This document shows positions 27,998 to 37,151 of a stretch of 64,000 nt of DNA, in pieces. The stretch's first letter is position 1. Every line of letters starts with the position of its first letter. The notes under the pieces are model-generated. The model searched no databases, was not told the origin of the DNA, and saw nothing but the letters and a program-made list of their open reading frames with translations. The DNA comes from Sporocytophaga myxococcoides DSM 11118 (GTDB taxonomy: Bacteria > Bacteroidota > Bacteroidia > Cytophagales > Cytophagaceae): positions 248,001-312,000 of the forward strand of contig NZ_AUFX01000005.1 of NCBI RefSeq assembly GCF_000426725.1, read 5' to 3'. Made by a program: the position numbers and the translations under genes.

Positions 27998-30900
27998 ATG
28001 AATCGTTTTTTACTGGGAGCCTTCCTTTGTCTTCTGTCAATAATTTCAAGAGGAGGAGATAATGCAAATGGTCTGAATCAGCCTAAGAATGACAAAAAGC
28101 TCGCTTTCTTTGAATATAAGTTTGCACAAGGTGAGTATGAAGAATGTATTGATGGAGCAAATAAATTTGCCAAAAGTTATGACAAAGGTAAAGTAAGCAT
28201 CTCTGATGCTGTTCGGGCCAGGCTATTGGAGGCAAGATCTTATTTTTCCATGATGTCATTTGAAAAGGCGGGACAAACCTTTAATGCGGCTTTAAACCTT
28301 GCGGAAAAAAGTAGAGGTCAGCCAATGGATGAGCATAAGTGTCTGCTTTATATTGCACGGTACCTTAATGAAACAGGAAACTATTCTGAAGAAGAAAATA
28401 TCCTTCATCAAATAGAAAAAATTTCCGGAATTGATAAAGCCTCCACAGAGGAATTGAATTTTTTGTTAGCTCTGGCGGAATTGTATAAAAATCAGGGTTT
28501 CTGCTTTAAAGCTCTTGAAATAATTGATGGTCAGGAGCCATATAGATTAAAGATGGCTTCATCTCAACTTGTTGAAGATAAAGATAAGGCAGCTCAAGAT
28601 AAAGCCATAGATTTTCAGACTCGCAAAGAGACCTATTTACATTTACTCAACCTTAAAGCAGGTTGCTTATTTGAGGTAGGTAAAACAAGTGAGGCTGAAA
28701 TGTTAATAAAAAACAATCTATTATGGGGGAATAAAAATCTCTCTTCCGCAAACAGATTTGTTATTGAAACATTAAGGGGCGAAGCAGAACAGCTTGATAA
28801 GAAAAGATCTTTTGCAAGGTCTGCTATAGCCTATAGTCATTGCTATGGCCGTTCTGAAGCAGCAGAATATGAATCATCAAAAGTTGAAGATCTGGTAAAT
28901 CAGACAATAGAATCTATAAAAGATGGACAAATAATACAATATAGAAATCACTTGCGCAGACTTCAGATGTATGCGTTCAGATCTATTGGTACTAAAGACA
29001 GATATGAAATTGCATATAGCTATTGTGATGCTTTTAGATCCTTTTATGAAGGTGATCTGGATGCTGCTGAAAGCAGGCTGAATTCATTAAGTACTATAAT
29101 TAAGTTTTTGCCTCCATATCATTCTTATCAGTATAAGACGCTTCAGCTTCAGGCTGATCTAAAACTTAGACAGGGAGACTTGAAAAGCTATAAGAATGTA
29201 TTGTCTTTAATAGCTGAGTTTAATTCAAAATTCAAAGGGAACAAGTCTCCTGATTTTTATAAAGCAAATATAGATCTAGCCTTCTATGAACTCAATTACG
29301 GTTCAGATCTGAATAAGGCAGAGAAATTGTTTGTTACAAATTATTCATCTCATCTGAAAAAGGAAATTACAAAAGAATCGGATCTGAATATTTTTTATCT
29401 GAAGACATTTGCTAGACTACTTGAGAAAAGAGATAAACCGGATTCTGCTATCATAGTAATGAAAGATGTAGTAGCCAGTTCTGTTGCACAGCATGGGGAA
29501 AAGTCTCCTGAATATGCTGCTGGTATTGCTAAACTTGGAGAATTACAGATTCTTTCAGGTAAATATGAAGAAGGATTTTCTTCGATGCAGAAAGCCGAAA
29601 TTGCTATAGAATCAGGGAAGGACAACGCTTCAGAGCAATTGATGGAAGCTTATTTGATAATCTCAAGGATGTATGCATTTAAAGGTGAATTTGATAAGAG
29701 TAAAAATTTGTTGAATAAAGTTACTCATCTGAACCTTGATAAGTCAGGATTTGACCCCCTGGCTGATGCACTTGAACATGAACAGGAAGCCTCTCTTTAT
29801 CTTATGACCGGCAATTACTATAAAGGTGAGAAGGAGGTAAAAAAATCCCTGGAGATAAAAGAAAGAATTCTTGAAGGTGGGAGTTTACAGCTGTTATCGG
29901 TTTATGAAACATTAGCCAGACTTTTTTTGATTAATGGGAATTATAATTTATCCGACCAGTATTTAAAGCATTCCAAAGAAATCGTTGATAAGGTTTTTGA
30001 TAAACAATCACTGCAGCAAGCAGAGATACTTCTAATGCAAGGTGATTATTTTAATGAAATTGGAGATTATAAAAAAGCTGAAGAGGCTTATGCTAAAGCT
30101 GATGAAATATTTTTATCTAAACTCGGAAAAGAAAACTTAAACCGAGTAGAAACCTTGTCAAAGCTTGCTGCAATAAAGTATAAGCGAGGAATAAAGGTAG
30201 CTGAAGTAGAAAAGCTCTATCAGGAGGCTGGAAAAATCATACAAAAAAGTGCCGGAGAAAATAATCCTTTGTATGCATTGCATTTGCAAAAGCTCGCTGA
30301 ATTTTACATTCAACTAAAACGAACTGAAGAGGCTGAAAAGTTTCTAAGTGAAGCAGAAAGATATTGGGATAAAAAAATAGGTTCTGAAAACAAGTATAAT
30401 GCGGAAATTAAATTACTGCAGGGCGATATAGCATACAACAAGGAGAAGTTTGATTTTGCAGAGAAAAACTATCAGAAGTCAAGACAGCTATTCAGTGCAA
30501 TATTTAATGAAAAGCATCCTGGATACATACAGGCTACCGGTAAGCTTGCCAGAGTGCAATATATGGTGAAGGGGTATGAAAAATCTCTTGAACTCATGGA
30601 AGAAATTATTCCGAAGTATCTGGATTATACTAGAAATTATTTTCCTTCTTTAAGCTTCAGGGAAAAAAGTAAGTTCTGGAGCAAAATGAAGGACGAGTTT
30701 GAATTCTATAATTTTCTCGCGCTTGATGTATTTGGAAATAAAAAGGCCAGACTTTCCGGAGAGGTATACAATAACACTATTGCAACAAAAGCTCTTTTGC
30801 TAAACTCAAATATAAAGTTGCGGGAGCAAATTATGAATAGTAAAGATTCAGTCCTTATAGGGATGTATAATGAATGGATTATTCTGAGCGAATCTCTTAC

Positions 30901-32245
30901 AAGTTCGTTATCCTATACAAAAGAACAGCTTGCTGCACAAAAACTGGATCCTCACCATATTGAAGCTTCCATTGAACACCTTGAGAAAGAAATGAGCAAA
31001 CGCTCAACACTTTTTAACGGTGAAGAAATTAAGAGACGGGCCACCTGGAAAGAAATCAGGGCAAGCTTGCATGAGAATGAACATGCCGTGGAGATGGTTC
31101 GCTACAGATTCTTTAATAAAGTTTTCACTGACTCTATAGTTTATGCTGCACTTGTTGTTAACAAGCATTCAAGCGAATTTCCTGACGTTGTTGCATTTTC
31201 AAATGGCAATGCTATGGAAAAGAAATTTCTGAAGTACTACAGAAATGCGGCAAACATGAACATCAATGATCAGTATTCTTACGAGACTTATTGGAAAAAT
31301 ATCAAAACAAAAATTCCGGATGGAGCTACAGTGTATTTTTCCTCAGAAGGTGTATACAATCAATTAAACCTTGAAATGATGCCGGCGCCAGATGGCTCGT
31401 TTGTGTTGGAAAAAAATCAGATAGTTTTGGTAACTAATACAAAAGATTTACTTGGTGTTATTGAGAATAAAAAAAAGAATAATAGTAAAGATGTAAAAAA
31501 GACGCATACTGAGGAATATCTTCTGTGTGGTAATCCTGACTTTTATTCGGAAAAGGATAAAGTTAAAAGTGCTATGGTTGTCTCTCTGCCTGGAGCAGAG
31601 AAGGAAGTGAACGAATTAACTACCTTGCTTAGCGGGACAGGGAAAAGAACGGTTAAGGTTTTAAGTAACCATGTTACAGAGGATACTATTAGCTCCTTCT
31701 TTAATCCAAAGGTATTTCATATTGCTACACATGGCTATTTTAAAGAAACCACTAATCGTGCTAATGATGATGACTTTGCATCAAATCCATTATTGAATTC
31801 AGGTCTGATGTTGTCGGGAGCAGGCGAAATAATCAGCAATACCGAAAATACCTATGTAAATCAGAAAGATGGTATCCTTACAGCTTATGAAGCAATGAAC
31901 CTCAACTTTGCGTCTACAGAGCTTGTAGTGCTTAGTGCTTGTGAAACCGGTAGAGGGGATGTTCAGGTAGGAGAGGGGGTTTATGGTCTTCAAAGGTCCT
32001 TCCTCATAGCTGGTGCTGATGCAGTAATAATGAGCTTGTTTAAAGTAAATGATGAAATAACGCAAAAGCTTATGTTTTCTTTTTATAAAAAATGGATTGA
32101 AAGCGGAAATAAAAGAAAAGCTTTTCTTGAAGCTAAGCGTGAAATCAGAAAGGCATATGACAACCCATTGAGTTGGGGTTCATTTATTATGATTGAAGGA
32201 AGGCCCTATCGGGAACAAACTCTGCAGGCTTTGGTTAAAGAATAA
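27998..32245 (+). CDS. Giant TPR-CHAT domain protein (caspase-like protease fold) in a T9SS unit
   Basis: About 1415 residues. A hydrophobic N-terminus (MNRFLLGAFLCLLSIIS) suggests export. Residues about 40-900 are TPR-like helical repeats (for example EEAYAKADEIFLSKLGKEN, AEKNYQKSRQLFSAIFNEKH). The C-terminal about 280 residues are a CHAT domain with both catalytic signatures: His1245 in HIATHGYF and Cys1315 in VVLSACETGRG. The family then continues with LQRSFLIAGADAVIMSLF. CHAT is the clan CD fold of caspases and separases, and TPR-CHAT proteins are often activated through their repeats. Here it is the third gene of a T9SS-B cargo/SprF unit. ATG 27998 is preferred to 27971, which would overlap the upstream gene and hide the signal segment. 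Target unknown. Confidence 0.9.
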   Translation: MNRFLLGAFLCLLSIISRGGDNANGLNQPKNDKKLAFFEYKFAQGEYEECIDGANKFAKSYDKGKVSISDAVRARLLEARSYFSMMSFEKAGQTFNAALNLAEKSRGQPMDEHKCLLYIARYLNETGNYSEEENILHQIEKISGIDKASTEELNFLLALAELYKNQGFCFKALEIIDGQEPYRLKMASSQLVEDKDKAAQDKAIDFQTRKETYLHLLNLKAGCLFEVGKTSEAEMLIKNNLLWGNKNLSSANRFVIETLRGEAEQLDKKRSFARSAIAYSHCYGRSEAAEYESSKVEDLVNQTIESIKDGQIIQYRNHLRRLQMYAFRSIGTKDRYEIAYSYCDAFRSFYEGDLDAAESRLNSLSTIIKFLPPYHSYQYKTLQLQADLKLRQGDLKSYKNVLSLIAEFNSKFKGNKSPDFYKANIDLAFYELNYGSDLNKAEKLFVTNYSSHLKKEITKESDLNIFYLKTFARLLEKRDKPDSAIIVMKDVVASSVAQHGEKSPEYAAGIAKLGELQILSGKYEEGFSSMQKAEIAIESGKDNASEQLMEAYLIISRMYAFKGEFDKSKNLLNKVTHLNLDKSGFDPLADALEHEQEASLYLMTGNYYKGEKEVKKSLEIKERILEGGSLQLLSVYETLARLFLINGNYNLSDQYLKHSKEIVDKVFDKQSLQQAEILLMQGDYFNEIGDYKKAEEAYAKADEIFLSKLGKENLNRVETLSKLAAIKYKRGIKVAEVEKLYQEAGKIIQKSAGENNPLYALHLQKLAEFYIQLKRTEEAEKFLSEAERYWDKKIGSENKYNAEIKLLQGDIAYNKEKFDFAEKNYQKSRQLFSAIFNEKHPGYIQATGKLARVQYMVKGYEKSLELMEEIIPKYLDYTRNYFPSLSFREKSKFWSKMKDEFEFYNFLALDVFGNKKARLSGEVYNNTIATKALLLNSNIKLREQIMNSKDSVLIGMYNEWIILSESLTSSLSYTKEQLAAQKLDPHHIEASIEHLEKEMSKRSTLFNGEEIKRRATWKEIRASLHENEHAVEMVRYRFFNKVFTDSIVYAALVVNKHSSEFPDVVAFSNGNAMEKKFLKYYRNAANMNINDQYSYETYWKNIKTKIPDGATVYFSSEGVYNQLNLEMMPAPDGSFVLEKNQIVLVTNTKDLLGVIENKKKNNSKDVKKTHTEEYLLCGNPDFYSEKDKVKSAMVVSLPGAEKEVNELTTLLSGTGKRTVKVLSNHVTEDTISSFFNPKVFHIATHGYFKETTNRANDDDFASNPLLNSGLMLSGAGEIISNTENTYVNQKDGILTAYEAMNLNFASTELVVLSACETGRGDVQVGEGVYGLQRSFLIAGADAVIMSLFKVNDEITQKLMFSFYKKWIESGNKRKAFLEAKREIRKAYDNPLSWGSFIMIEGRPYREQTLQALVKE

Positions 32246-32257
32246 AGGTTATTATTT

Positions 32258-32479
32258 ATGATTAATGACGAAGACTTCTCAAAATTACCCTTGGAGGACC
32301 AGGCCCTTTTTTTATGGGAACATGGGCAATTTGTAGATCTTAGGAAAGATTTGAATCACACCATTCAGCTTTATGCAGTTGGAAAACTTTTTTATGAAGT
32401 GTGGTATGAAAATGAAGACAACCAGACGGAAAAGATCAGAAAAATTGATGCTGAAGAAGTAATTATTCTTTATCCATAA
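32258..32479 (+). CDS. Small conserved-looking protein (73 aa)
   Basis: 73 residues, acidic, no signal peptide or membrane segment: LPLEDQALFLWEHGQFVDLR, then strands (HTIQLYAVGKLFYEVWYENE) and a terminal EEVIILYP. The pattern is a short helix followed by a small beta sheet. It begins 12 bases after the CHAT gene stop and is followed directly by a strong terminator, so it is the last gene of the operon by position. I recall similar short proteins in other Bacteroidota but no function. Being cytoplasmic while its neighbours are exported, it may be an unrelated passenger. Confidence 0.62.
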   Translation: MINDEDFSKLPLEDQALFLWEHGQFVDLRKDLNHTIQLYAVGKLFYEVWYENEDNQTEKIRKIDAEEVIILYP

Positions 32480-32501
32480 TCAATAAAAGAGATATTAAAA
32501 C

Positions 32502-32548
32502 GCCCCAGCTTATGCAGTTAGATGTATAGGCTGGGGCATATTTTTTTT
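32502..32548 (+). terminator. Rho-independent terminator ending the T9SS/CHAT unit
   Basis: GCCCCAGC (32502-32509) pairs with GCTGGGGC (32530-32537), and an eight-T run follows at 32541-32548. This is one of the clearest terminators in the window. Confidence 0.85.
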
Positions 32549-32808
32549 ACCTTTTATTTGGAGAAGTTCAATGATGTATTTGAAAAATACAAGGTTAACC
32601 GGAGGAGATTCTGATTGGGTTGTATCGTTTTAAAATTATTTTATTTTTATAAGTTGTTGTTTTTTATGTAGTTGGTTTTTTTGTGAGACTTTTTTACTAA
32701 TTCTTATTTTGTTTAGAATGATCCTGTTCGCCTTCTTAGTGCAATTTATGCCGATTGGAAAATCCAAGATTATTCTTTAAATTATTCAATAAATTAAAAA
32801 ATACCAGG
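32549..32808. other. Non-coding leader before the GH5 gene
   Basis: With the preceding terminator this makes a 329-base gap. It is T-rich with no coding frame; an in-frame TTG at 32755 extends the GH5 frame by 18 codons but would bury the signal peptide. No convincing TTTG/TAnnTTTG pair was found. Confidence 0.45.
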
Positions 32809-34368
32809 ATGAAATTTATAACTAGAATTCAGCTTTTATTCTTTTTTATTTTCACAATTAGCAACCTAAGTTCTTATGCTCAATATCCTGCAGGATCTCC
32901 TGTGGCGATAAATGGAAGGCTGAAGCTAATTGGTAATCAGCTTAGCAATGAATGTGGGAATCCAGTTGCCCTGAGAGGAATTAGTTCACATGGATTGCAA
33001 TGGTTTCCCAATTGTACTAAAGATAATGCTTTAAAAGAACTTACAGACAATTGGGGAATGGATATATACCGACTTGCCATGTATGTGCAAAAGTCGGAAC
33101 AGGGCTATTTAACTAATCCCACATATTGGAAATCTTACATAGATACCTGGGTGGATAAATGCGGAGCGTTAGGAATATATTGTTTGATTGACTGGCATGT
33201 TCTGAATCCTGGAGATCCATACAATAATGTTACTGAAGCAACTGATTTCTGGACTTACATGGCTTCAAAGCACGGAAATAAGAAGCACGTTTTATTTGAA
33301 ATATGTAATGAACCAAATGGAGACGGAGTTGATTGGAATAGGGTTAAAGCCTATGCAAATGTAGTAGTCCCAAAAATCAGGGAAATAGCTCCAAATACCA
33401 TCATCATTGTAGGAACACCTTCTCATAGTCAGGAAGTGGACAAGGCCGCAGCATCTCCACTTGCATATGAAAATATAATGTATGCATTACATTTTTATGC
33501 TGGTACTCACTACACTAGTTTAATGAAAGTAGCAGAGAATGCACTTGGCAAAGGTATAGCAATATTTATTACTGAGTGTGGCACCACTGATGCCAGTGGA
33601 AATGGTGATACATTTTTTACGACCTTTGATGACTGGATTCTTTGGATGAAAAAATATAAACTTAGCTGGATTGTTTGGAGTTTTGCAGATAAAGCTGAAG
33701 GCTCAGCTCTTCTAGCTCCAAGATCCTGCGCAACAGATAAATGGACCAACCTGTCTGCCTCAGGTACCTATATTAAAGCAAATATGTCTAATCCACTTGA
33801 TAATTTTGTCGCTTGTAACCAATCGCCAAAAGTGAATCTGATTTCTCCCTCTCAGGATACAACAGTTGTTACTCCTGAAAATCTGATATTAAAAGCCAAT
33901 GCAGTGGATCCTAATGGTAATATAGTGAAAGTTGATTTTTATATTGGTACTACTCTGATAGGCACAGTTAATGCTCCATCTGATTCATATGAAGTAAATT
34001 GGACAGATATTCCTTCCGGGGTTCATACTATTAAAGCTGTAGCTATCGATGCGAAAGGTGCCTTTGGATCATCGCTAAGGACAATCACGGTAAATTCTGT
34101 GGATGGTTTGTTCTCAAAGCCTATATATGGTGCTGCTGAAAATCTCTTTCCTAATCCAAGCAGCAGTTCATTTGCATTTAAGGTATCACAGCAGGTTCGA
34201 TCCCTTGAAATATTAAACTTATATGGCGAATCGATAGAAGCTAAGGAATCTTTAGAGCCCGGTCAAATCCTGGATTTCGGTAGTACTTACGCTAACGGCA
34301 CCTATATCATGAAGGTTCAATATGAGTCTGGGTCTTCAGAAATTTACAGAATGATAAAGGTGAGATAA
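32809..34368 (+). CDS. Glycoside hydrolase family 5 enzyme with Ig-like domain and T9SS type A sorting domain
   Basis: About 519 residues: signal peptide 1-25 (…ISNLSSYAQ), GH5 catalytic domain about 30-340, Ig-like domain about 345-430 (VDFYIGTTLIGTVNAPSDSY), and a type A T9SS tail about 445-519 (NLFPNPSSSSFAFKV … GTYIMKVQYESG). The acid/base is Glu168 in FEICNEPNG and the nucleophile is Glu256 in FITECGTTDAS. The substrate-loop stretch RGISSHGLQWFPN matches bacterial endoglucanases of subfamily 2 type. It probably cleaves beta-1,4-glucan outside the cell or on its surface. ATG 32809 is chosen because it starts at the signal peptide. A strong terminator follows. Confidence 0.92.
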   Translation: MKFITRIQLLFFFIFTISNLSSYAQYPAGSPVAINGRLKLIGNQLSNECGNPVALRGISSHGLQWFPNCTKDNALKELTDNWGMDIYRLAMYVQKSEQGYLTNPTYWKSYIDTWVDKCGALGIYCLIDWHVLNPGDPYNNVTEATDFWTYMASKHGNKKHVLFEICNEPNGDGVDWNRVKAYANVVVPKIREIAPNTIIIVGTPSHSQEVDKAAASPLAYENIMYALHFYAGTHYTSLMKVAENALGKGIAIFITECGTTDASGNGDTFFTTFDDWILWMKKYKLSWIVWSFADKAEGSALLAPRSCATDKWTNLSASGTYIKANMSNPLDNFVACNQSPKVNLISPSQDTTVVTPENLILKANAVDPNGNIVKVDFYIGTTLIGTVNAPSDSYEVNWTDIPSGVHTIKAVAIDAKGAFGSSLRTITVNSVDGLFSKPIYGAAENLFPNPSSSSFAFKVSQQVRSLEILNLYGESIEAKESLEPGQILDFGSTYANGTYIMKVQYESGSSEIYRMIKVR

Positions 34369-34390
34369 AAGTCATCTGAGAAAGATATAA

Positions 34391-34428
34391 ATGGGTAGCC
34401 TGCAAGTGCAGGCTGCCCATTTTTTTTA
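34391..34428 (+). terminator. Rho-independent terminator after the GH5 gene
   Basis: ATGGGTAGCCTGCA (34391-34404) pairs with TGCAGGCTGCCCAT (34407-34420) with one G-T wobble, closed by a tiny loop and followed by eight T. Confidence 0.85.
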
Positions 34429-34547
34429 TCCTTTTATAAGAAAATATCCAAATGTGTGTTCTTTTTAAAATTGAATCTCATGTTTTGTTTAACAAGATGG
34501 AATTAGTTTTCCTAATTGACTGATTTGAGTTTATTAATAATCAGGGT

Positions 34548-34632
34548 AAAAAAATGACAAGTATCATTTTTTTAAATTTAAAATAGCATTTTTCATGCAA
34601 CTTTAAAGAGGTATATTTGATGCAACTTTAAA
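34548..34632 (+). promoter_or_regulatory. Promoter and likely NsrR-type operator of the flavohemoglobin operon
   Basis: TATATTTG (34612-34619) is a perfect Bacteroidota -7 box. The 13-mer ATGCAACTTTAAA occurs twice, at 34595-34607 and 34620-34632, so the copies sit directly either side of the -7 box, 25 bases apart. Each contains ATGCA…TTTAAA, like the NsrR half-site of proteobacteria. Further upstream is a perfect palindrome, AAAAAAATGA (34548-34557) and TCATTTTTTT (34564-34573) with 6 bases between. The start codon is only 13 bases after the second copy. Confidence 0.6.
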
Positions 34633-34645
34633 ATTTTCAAAAAAA

Positions 34646-35857
34646 ATGTTAACAAAATCTGAAATCGACTTAATAAAAGGAACAGTTCCTATACTAAAGG
34701 AGCACGGTCTATTGTTGACCAAACATTTTTATCAGAGAATGTTTAGGTTGAACCCCGAATTAAAAAATGTCTTTAATATGGGGAATCAGAAAAACGAAAC
34801 ACAACAGACTGCATTGGCTAATTCTGTGCTTGCATATGCTGAAAATATTGAAAATCCTGGAGTCTTGTTGCCTGTATTAAAACATATAGGGGAGAAGCAT
34901 ACAAGTTTACTCATTACTGCGGAACAGTACGCAATTGTGGGTGAAAATTTATTGGCTTCGATCAAAGAGGTACTTGGAGTAGGAGCTTCAGATGAGCTCA
35001 TTGAGGCATGGGGCAAAGCTTATACAATCCTTGCAGACATAATGATTAATCTGGAAAAATCAATTTATATTGAAAAGGATGGTTTACCTGGAAGTTGGAG
35101 CGGATGGAGAAAGTTTGGTATAAAGAAGAAAGTTCAGGAATCTGATGAGATTTCATCTTTTTATCTATACCCTGAGGATGGAAAGGAAGTTGCATTTCAT
35201 AAGCCGGGACAATATCTGAGCATCAGAGTTTTTGTAAAAGAGCTAGGGCTGTTTCAACCTAGACAATATAGTATTTCCTCAGCTCCAGGTAATAAATATT
35301 ACAGGATTTCGGTTAAAAAAGAAGTTGGTCAGGGTGGTACAAAAGAGGATGGAATAATTTCAAATTATCTCCATAACACATTAGTTGAAGGAGACATTGT
35401 TGAAGCTACACCTCCGGCAGGTGAATTTGTTTTAAATCTTGAGAGTAAGGGACCAGTTGTTCTTATTAGTGGTGGCATAGGACAGACTCCATTTATGTCC
35501 ATGTTGGAATATCTTGCTAATGAATCTGAGAAACGCGAAGTCAAATGGATTCATGGTTGTCGCTCTGCGAATGTTCATGCATTTAAGAATGAGGTCAGTG
35601 ACTTAGATAAAAAATTTGACTGGCTCGAGCATATAGTCTTTTATGATGATTGCTCAAGTTCAGATGATAACGTAAAAAAGGGAAGAGTGGAACTGTCTGA
35701 AGTGAAAGAAACAATATTATTACCCGGTGCGGATTATTATATTTGTGGTCCCAAACTATTTCTGGAAAAGACAATAAAGGATCTTGCAGCACTGGGGGTC
35801 AATAGTGAGCATGTCTTTTTTGAAGAGTTTGGTCCTCAGACATTGAATATAAATTAG
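34646..35857 (+). CDS. hmp: Flavohemoglobin, nitric oxide dioxygenase
   Basis: 403 residues in three domains: globin (1-140), FAD-binding (about 150-260) and NAD-binding (about 265-400). Heme-pocket residues are in place: Tyr29, Gln53, proximal His85 in HIGEKHTS, and Tyr95. The FAD motif is RQYSISSAP and the NAD motif SGGIGQTPFMSMLEY. It converts NO and O2 to nitrate with NAD(P)H in the cytoplasm. The operon continues with an Rrf2 regulator 11 bases after its stop, so the pair is probably self-controlled through the operator just upstream. Confidence 0.95.
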   Translation: MLTKSEIDLIKGTVPILKEHGLLLTKHFYQRMFRLNPELKNVFNMGNQKNETQQTALANSVLAYAENIENPGVLLPVLKHIGEKHTSLLITAEQYAIVGENLLASIKEVLGVGASDELIEAWGKAYTILADIMINLEKSIYIEKDGLPGSWSGWRKFGIKKKVQESDEISSFYLYPEDGKEVAFHKPGQYLSIRVFVKELGLFQPRQYSISSAPGNKYYRISVKKEVGQGGTKEDGIISNYLHNTLVEGDIVEATPPAGEFVLNLESKGPVVLISGGIGQTPFMSMLEYLANESEKREVKWIHGCRSANVHAFKNEVSDLDKKFDWLEHIVFYDDCSSSDDNVKKGRVELSEVKETILLPGADYYICGPKLFLEKTIKDLAALGVNSEHVFFEEFGPQTLNIN

Positions 35858-35868
35858 AGTATAAAGAA

Positions 35869-36306
35869 ATGAAGCTGAATCAATTTACTGATTATGGATT
35901 GCGTATCTTGATGTATATCTCACGTAAGCCCTCAAACATGCAAGCAACAACCATTACGGAGTTGTCTGAAAGGTTTGGGATTTCCAGAAATCATGTGGCT
36001 AAAGTGGTTCAGTTTCTTTCTAATAATAAAATACTTGATGCCCAACGAGGAAGAGGAGGAGGCTTATATTTGGCAGATAAACCCGAAACGTATAAGATCG
36101 GTGACCTTATTCGCTTACTTGAAATGGAGGAAGAATTAGTCGGTTGTGATACACCACCTTGCTTACTCGCTGATAGCTGTGGCTTTAAATCTGTTCTTAA
36201 AAGCGCATTGTATGCATTCTATGAATATCTTAATCAGTATACATTAAAAGATATCAGCAAACCAAAGGTCACCAGAGCACTCGATAGTTTGATAAAAGGG
36301 GAATAG
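35869..36306 (+). CDS. Rrf2 family NO-responsive repressor (NsrR-like)
   Basis: 145 residues with a winged helix at the N-terminus (LNQFTDYGLRILMYIS, SERFGISRNHVAKVVQFLS, then wing RGRGGGLYLA). Three cysteines Cys93, Cys98 and Cys104 (GCDTPPCLLADSC) have the spacing C-x4-C-x5-C of NsrR, where they hold an Fe-S cluster that reacts with NO. It lies in one operon with flavohemoglobin, the most common NsrR target. The predicted behaviour is to repress the operon until NO damages the cluster. IscR has a similar fold, but its Cys spacing and gene context differ. Confidence 0.88.
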   Translation: MKLNQFTDYGLRILMYISRKPSNMQATTITELSERFGISRNHVAKVVQFLSNNKILDAQRGRGGGLYLADKPETYKIGDLIRLLEMEEELVGCDTPPCLLADSCGFKSVLKSALYAFYEYLNQYTLKDISKPKVTRALDSLIKGE

Positions 36307-36487
36307 ATCTTTGTATTTCTTTACATTCATCCCTAAGGTATATTTATATTATTTTTTCAGTTGGCTATATCATATCATCATTAAAATAACTCCAATAACT
36401 TAGTTGTTCAATAGGCCTTTATACAAGACTGTTCCTTTTTCAAAACAAACTTTTCAATGAAGCCATTCCTGGCGGGATTAAGCTATA

Positions 36488-36536
36488 TTTAGTCTATTTT
36501 GAATAATGTAATGAGTTGAAAGTTCGGATATATTTA
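36488..36536 (+). promoter_or_regulatory. Promoter with a 19-bp box shared with the efflux operon
   Basis: TTTAGTCTATTTTGAATAA (36488-36506) is 16/19 identical to the box at 38524-38542. TATATTTA (36529-36536), close to the -7 consensus, lies 27 bases after its TTTTG; in the efflux promoter the distance to TAACTTTA is 26. Confidence 0.5.
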
Positions 36537-36569
36537 CAATTACTATGTAAACTATAAAAGTTATGCTAT

Positions 36570-37025
36570 ATGGTAATCGTAAAATATCCTATTGTTCTGA
36601 TAAGTGTTTTTCTATGGCTTGGATTTGTATGTGCAATAGACTTTCTAGAAATATGGATTGAGTTGAAGCCAGCAGTGGTAACGACCTCTATTGAATTGTT
36701 TTTGTCAGACCTGATCTATAATACTATGACTAATCTTGAATGGTTCTTTGTATTGTTGATAATAGGCACTACTTATTATTCAAATATAGAAGAGGTCTTT
36801 CCTTTATATACTTTGTTTATTATCCCCTTTATTATTCTGAGTATTCAGACTTCCAATGTTATTCCTTATATGAATAATTCTGTAATTTTTATGATCGGAA
36901 AGAATAGGTTTAGCAGTTCTTTTTGTTATCTGGCACTTGAGGGAATAAAGGTTTTGTGTTTATTCATATTTGGATTAAAACTTTTCAAATTAAATGACAA
37001 TGAAACGAAAACAAGTTATAGCTGA
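36570..37025 (+). CDS. Small four-helix membrane protein, unknown
   Basis: 151 residues with about four membrane helices: IVLISVFLWLGFVCAIDFLE, NLEWFFVLLIIGTTYY, LYTLFIIPFIILSIQTSNV and YLALEGIKVLCLFIFGLKLF. A short polar tail ends NDNETKTSYS. No family is recognised with confidence. The conserved-looking ETWxE-type residues (FLEIWIELKPAV in loop 1) occur in several Bacteroidota membrane proteins of similar size. Context is suggestive: it lies between the NO-detoxification operon and a hemerythrin-like gene, and its promoter carries the same box as the AraC-flanked efflux operon. Confidence 0.68.
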   Translation: MVIVKYPIVLISVFLWLGFVCAIDFLEIWIELKPAVVTTSIELFLSDLIYNTMTNLEWFFVLLIIGTTYYSNIEEVFPLYTLFIIPFIILSIQTSNVIPYMNNSVIFMIGKNRFSSSFCYLALEGIKVLCLFIFGLKLFKLNDNETKTSYS

Positions 37026-37151
37026 AATTATCAAAAAGTATACATAGCATAATGAAGATCAGATATTAAGTCTTTCTCTGGTTTATAGTCAACTAACAGC
37101 ATCAATATTATACAGATAATATCGATTTCTAAATTTTAACCTTTACATCCA

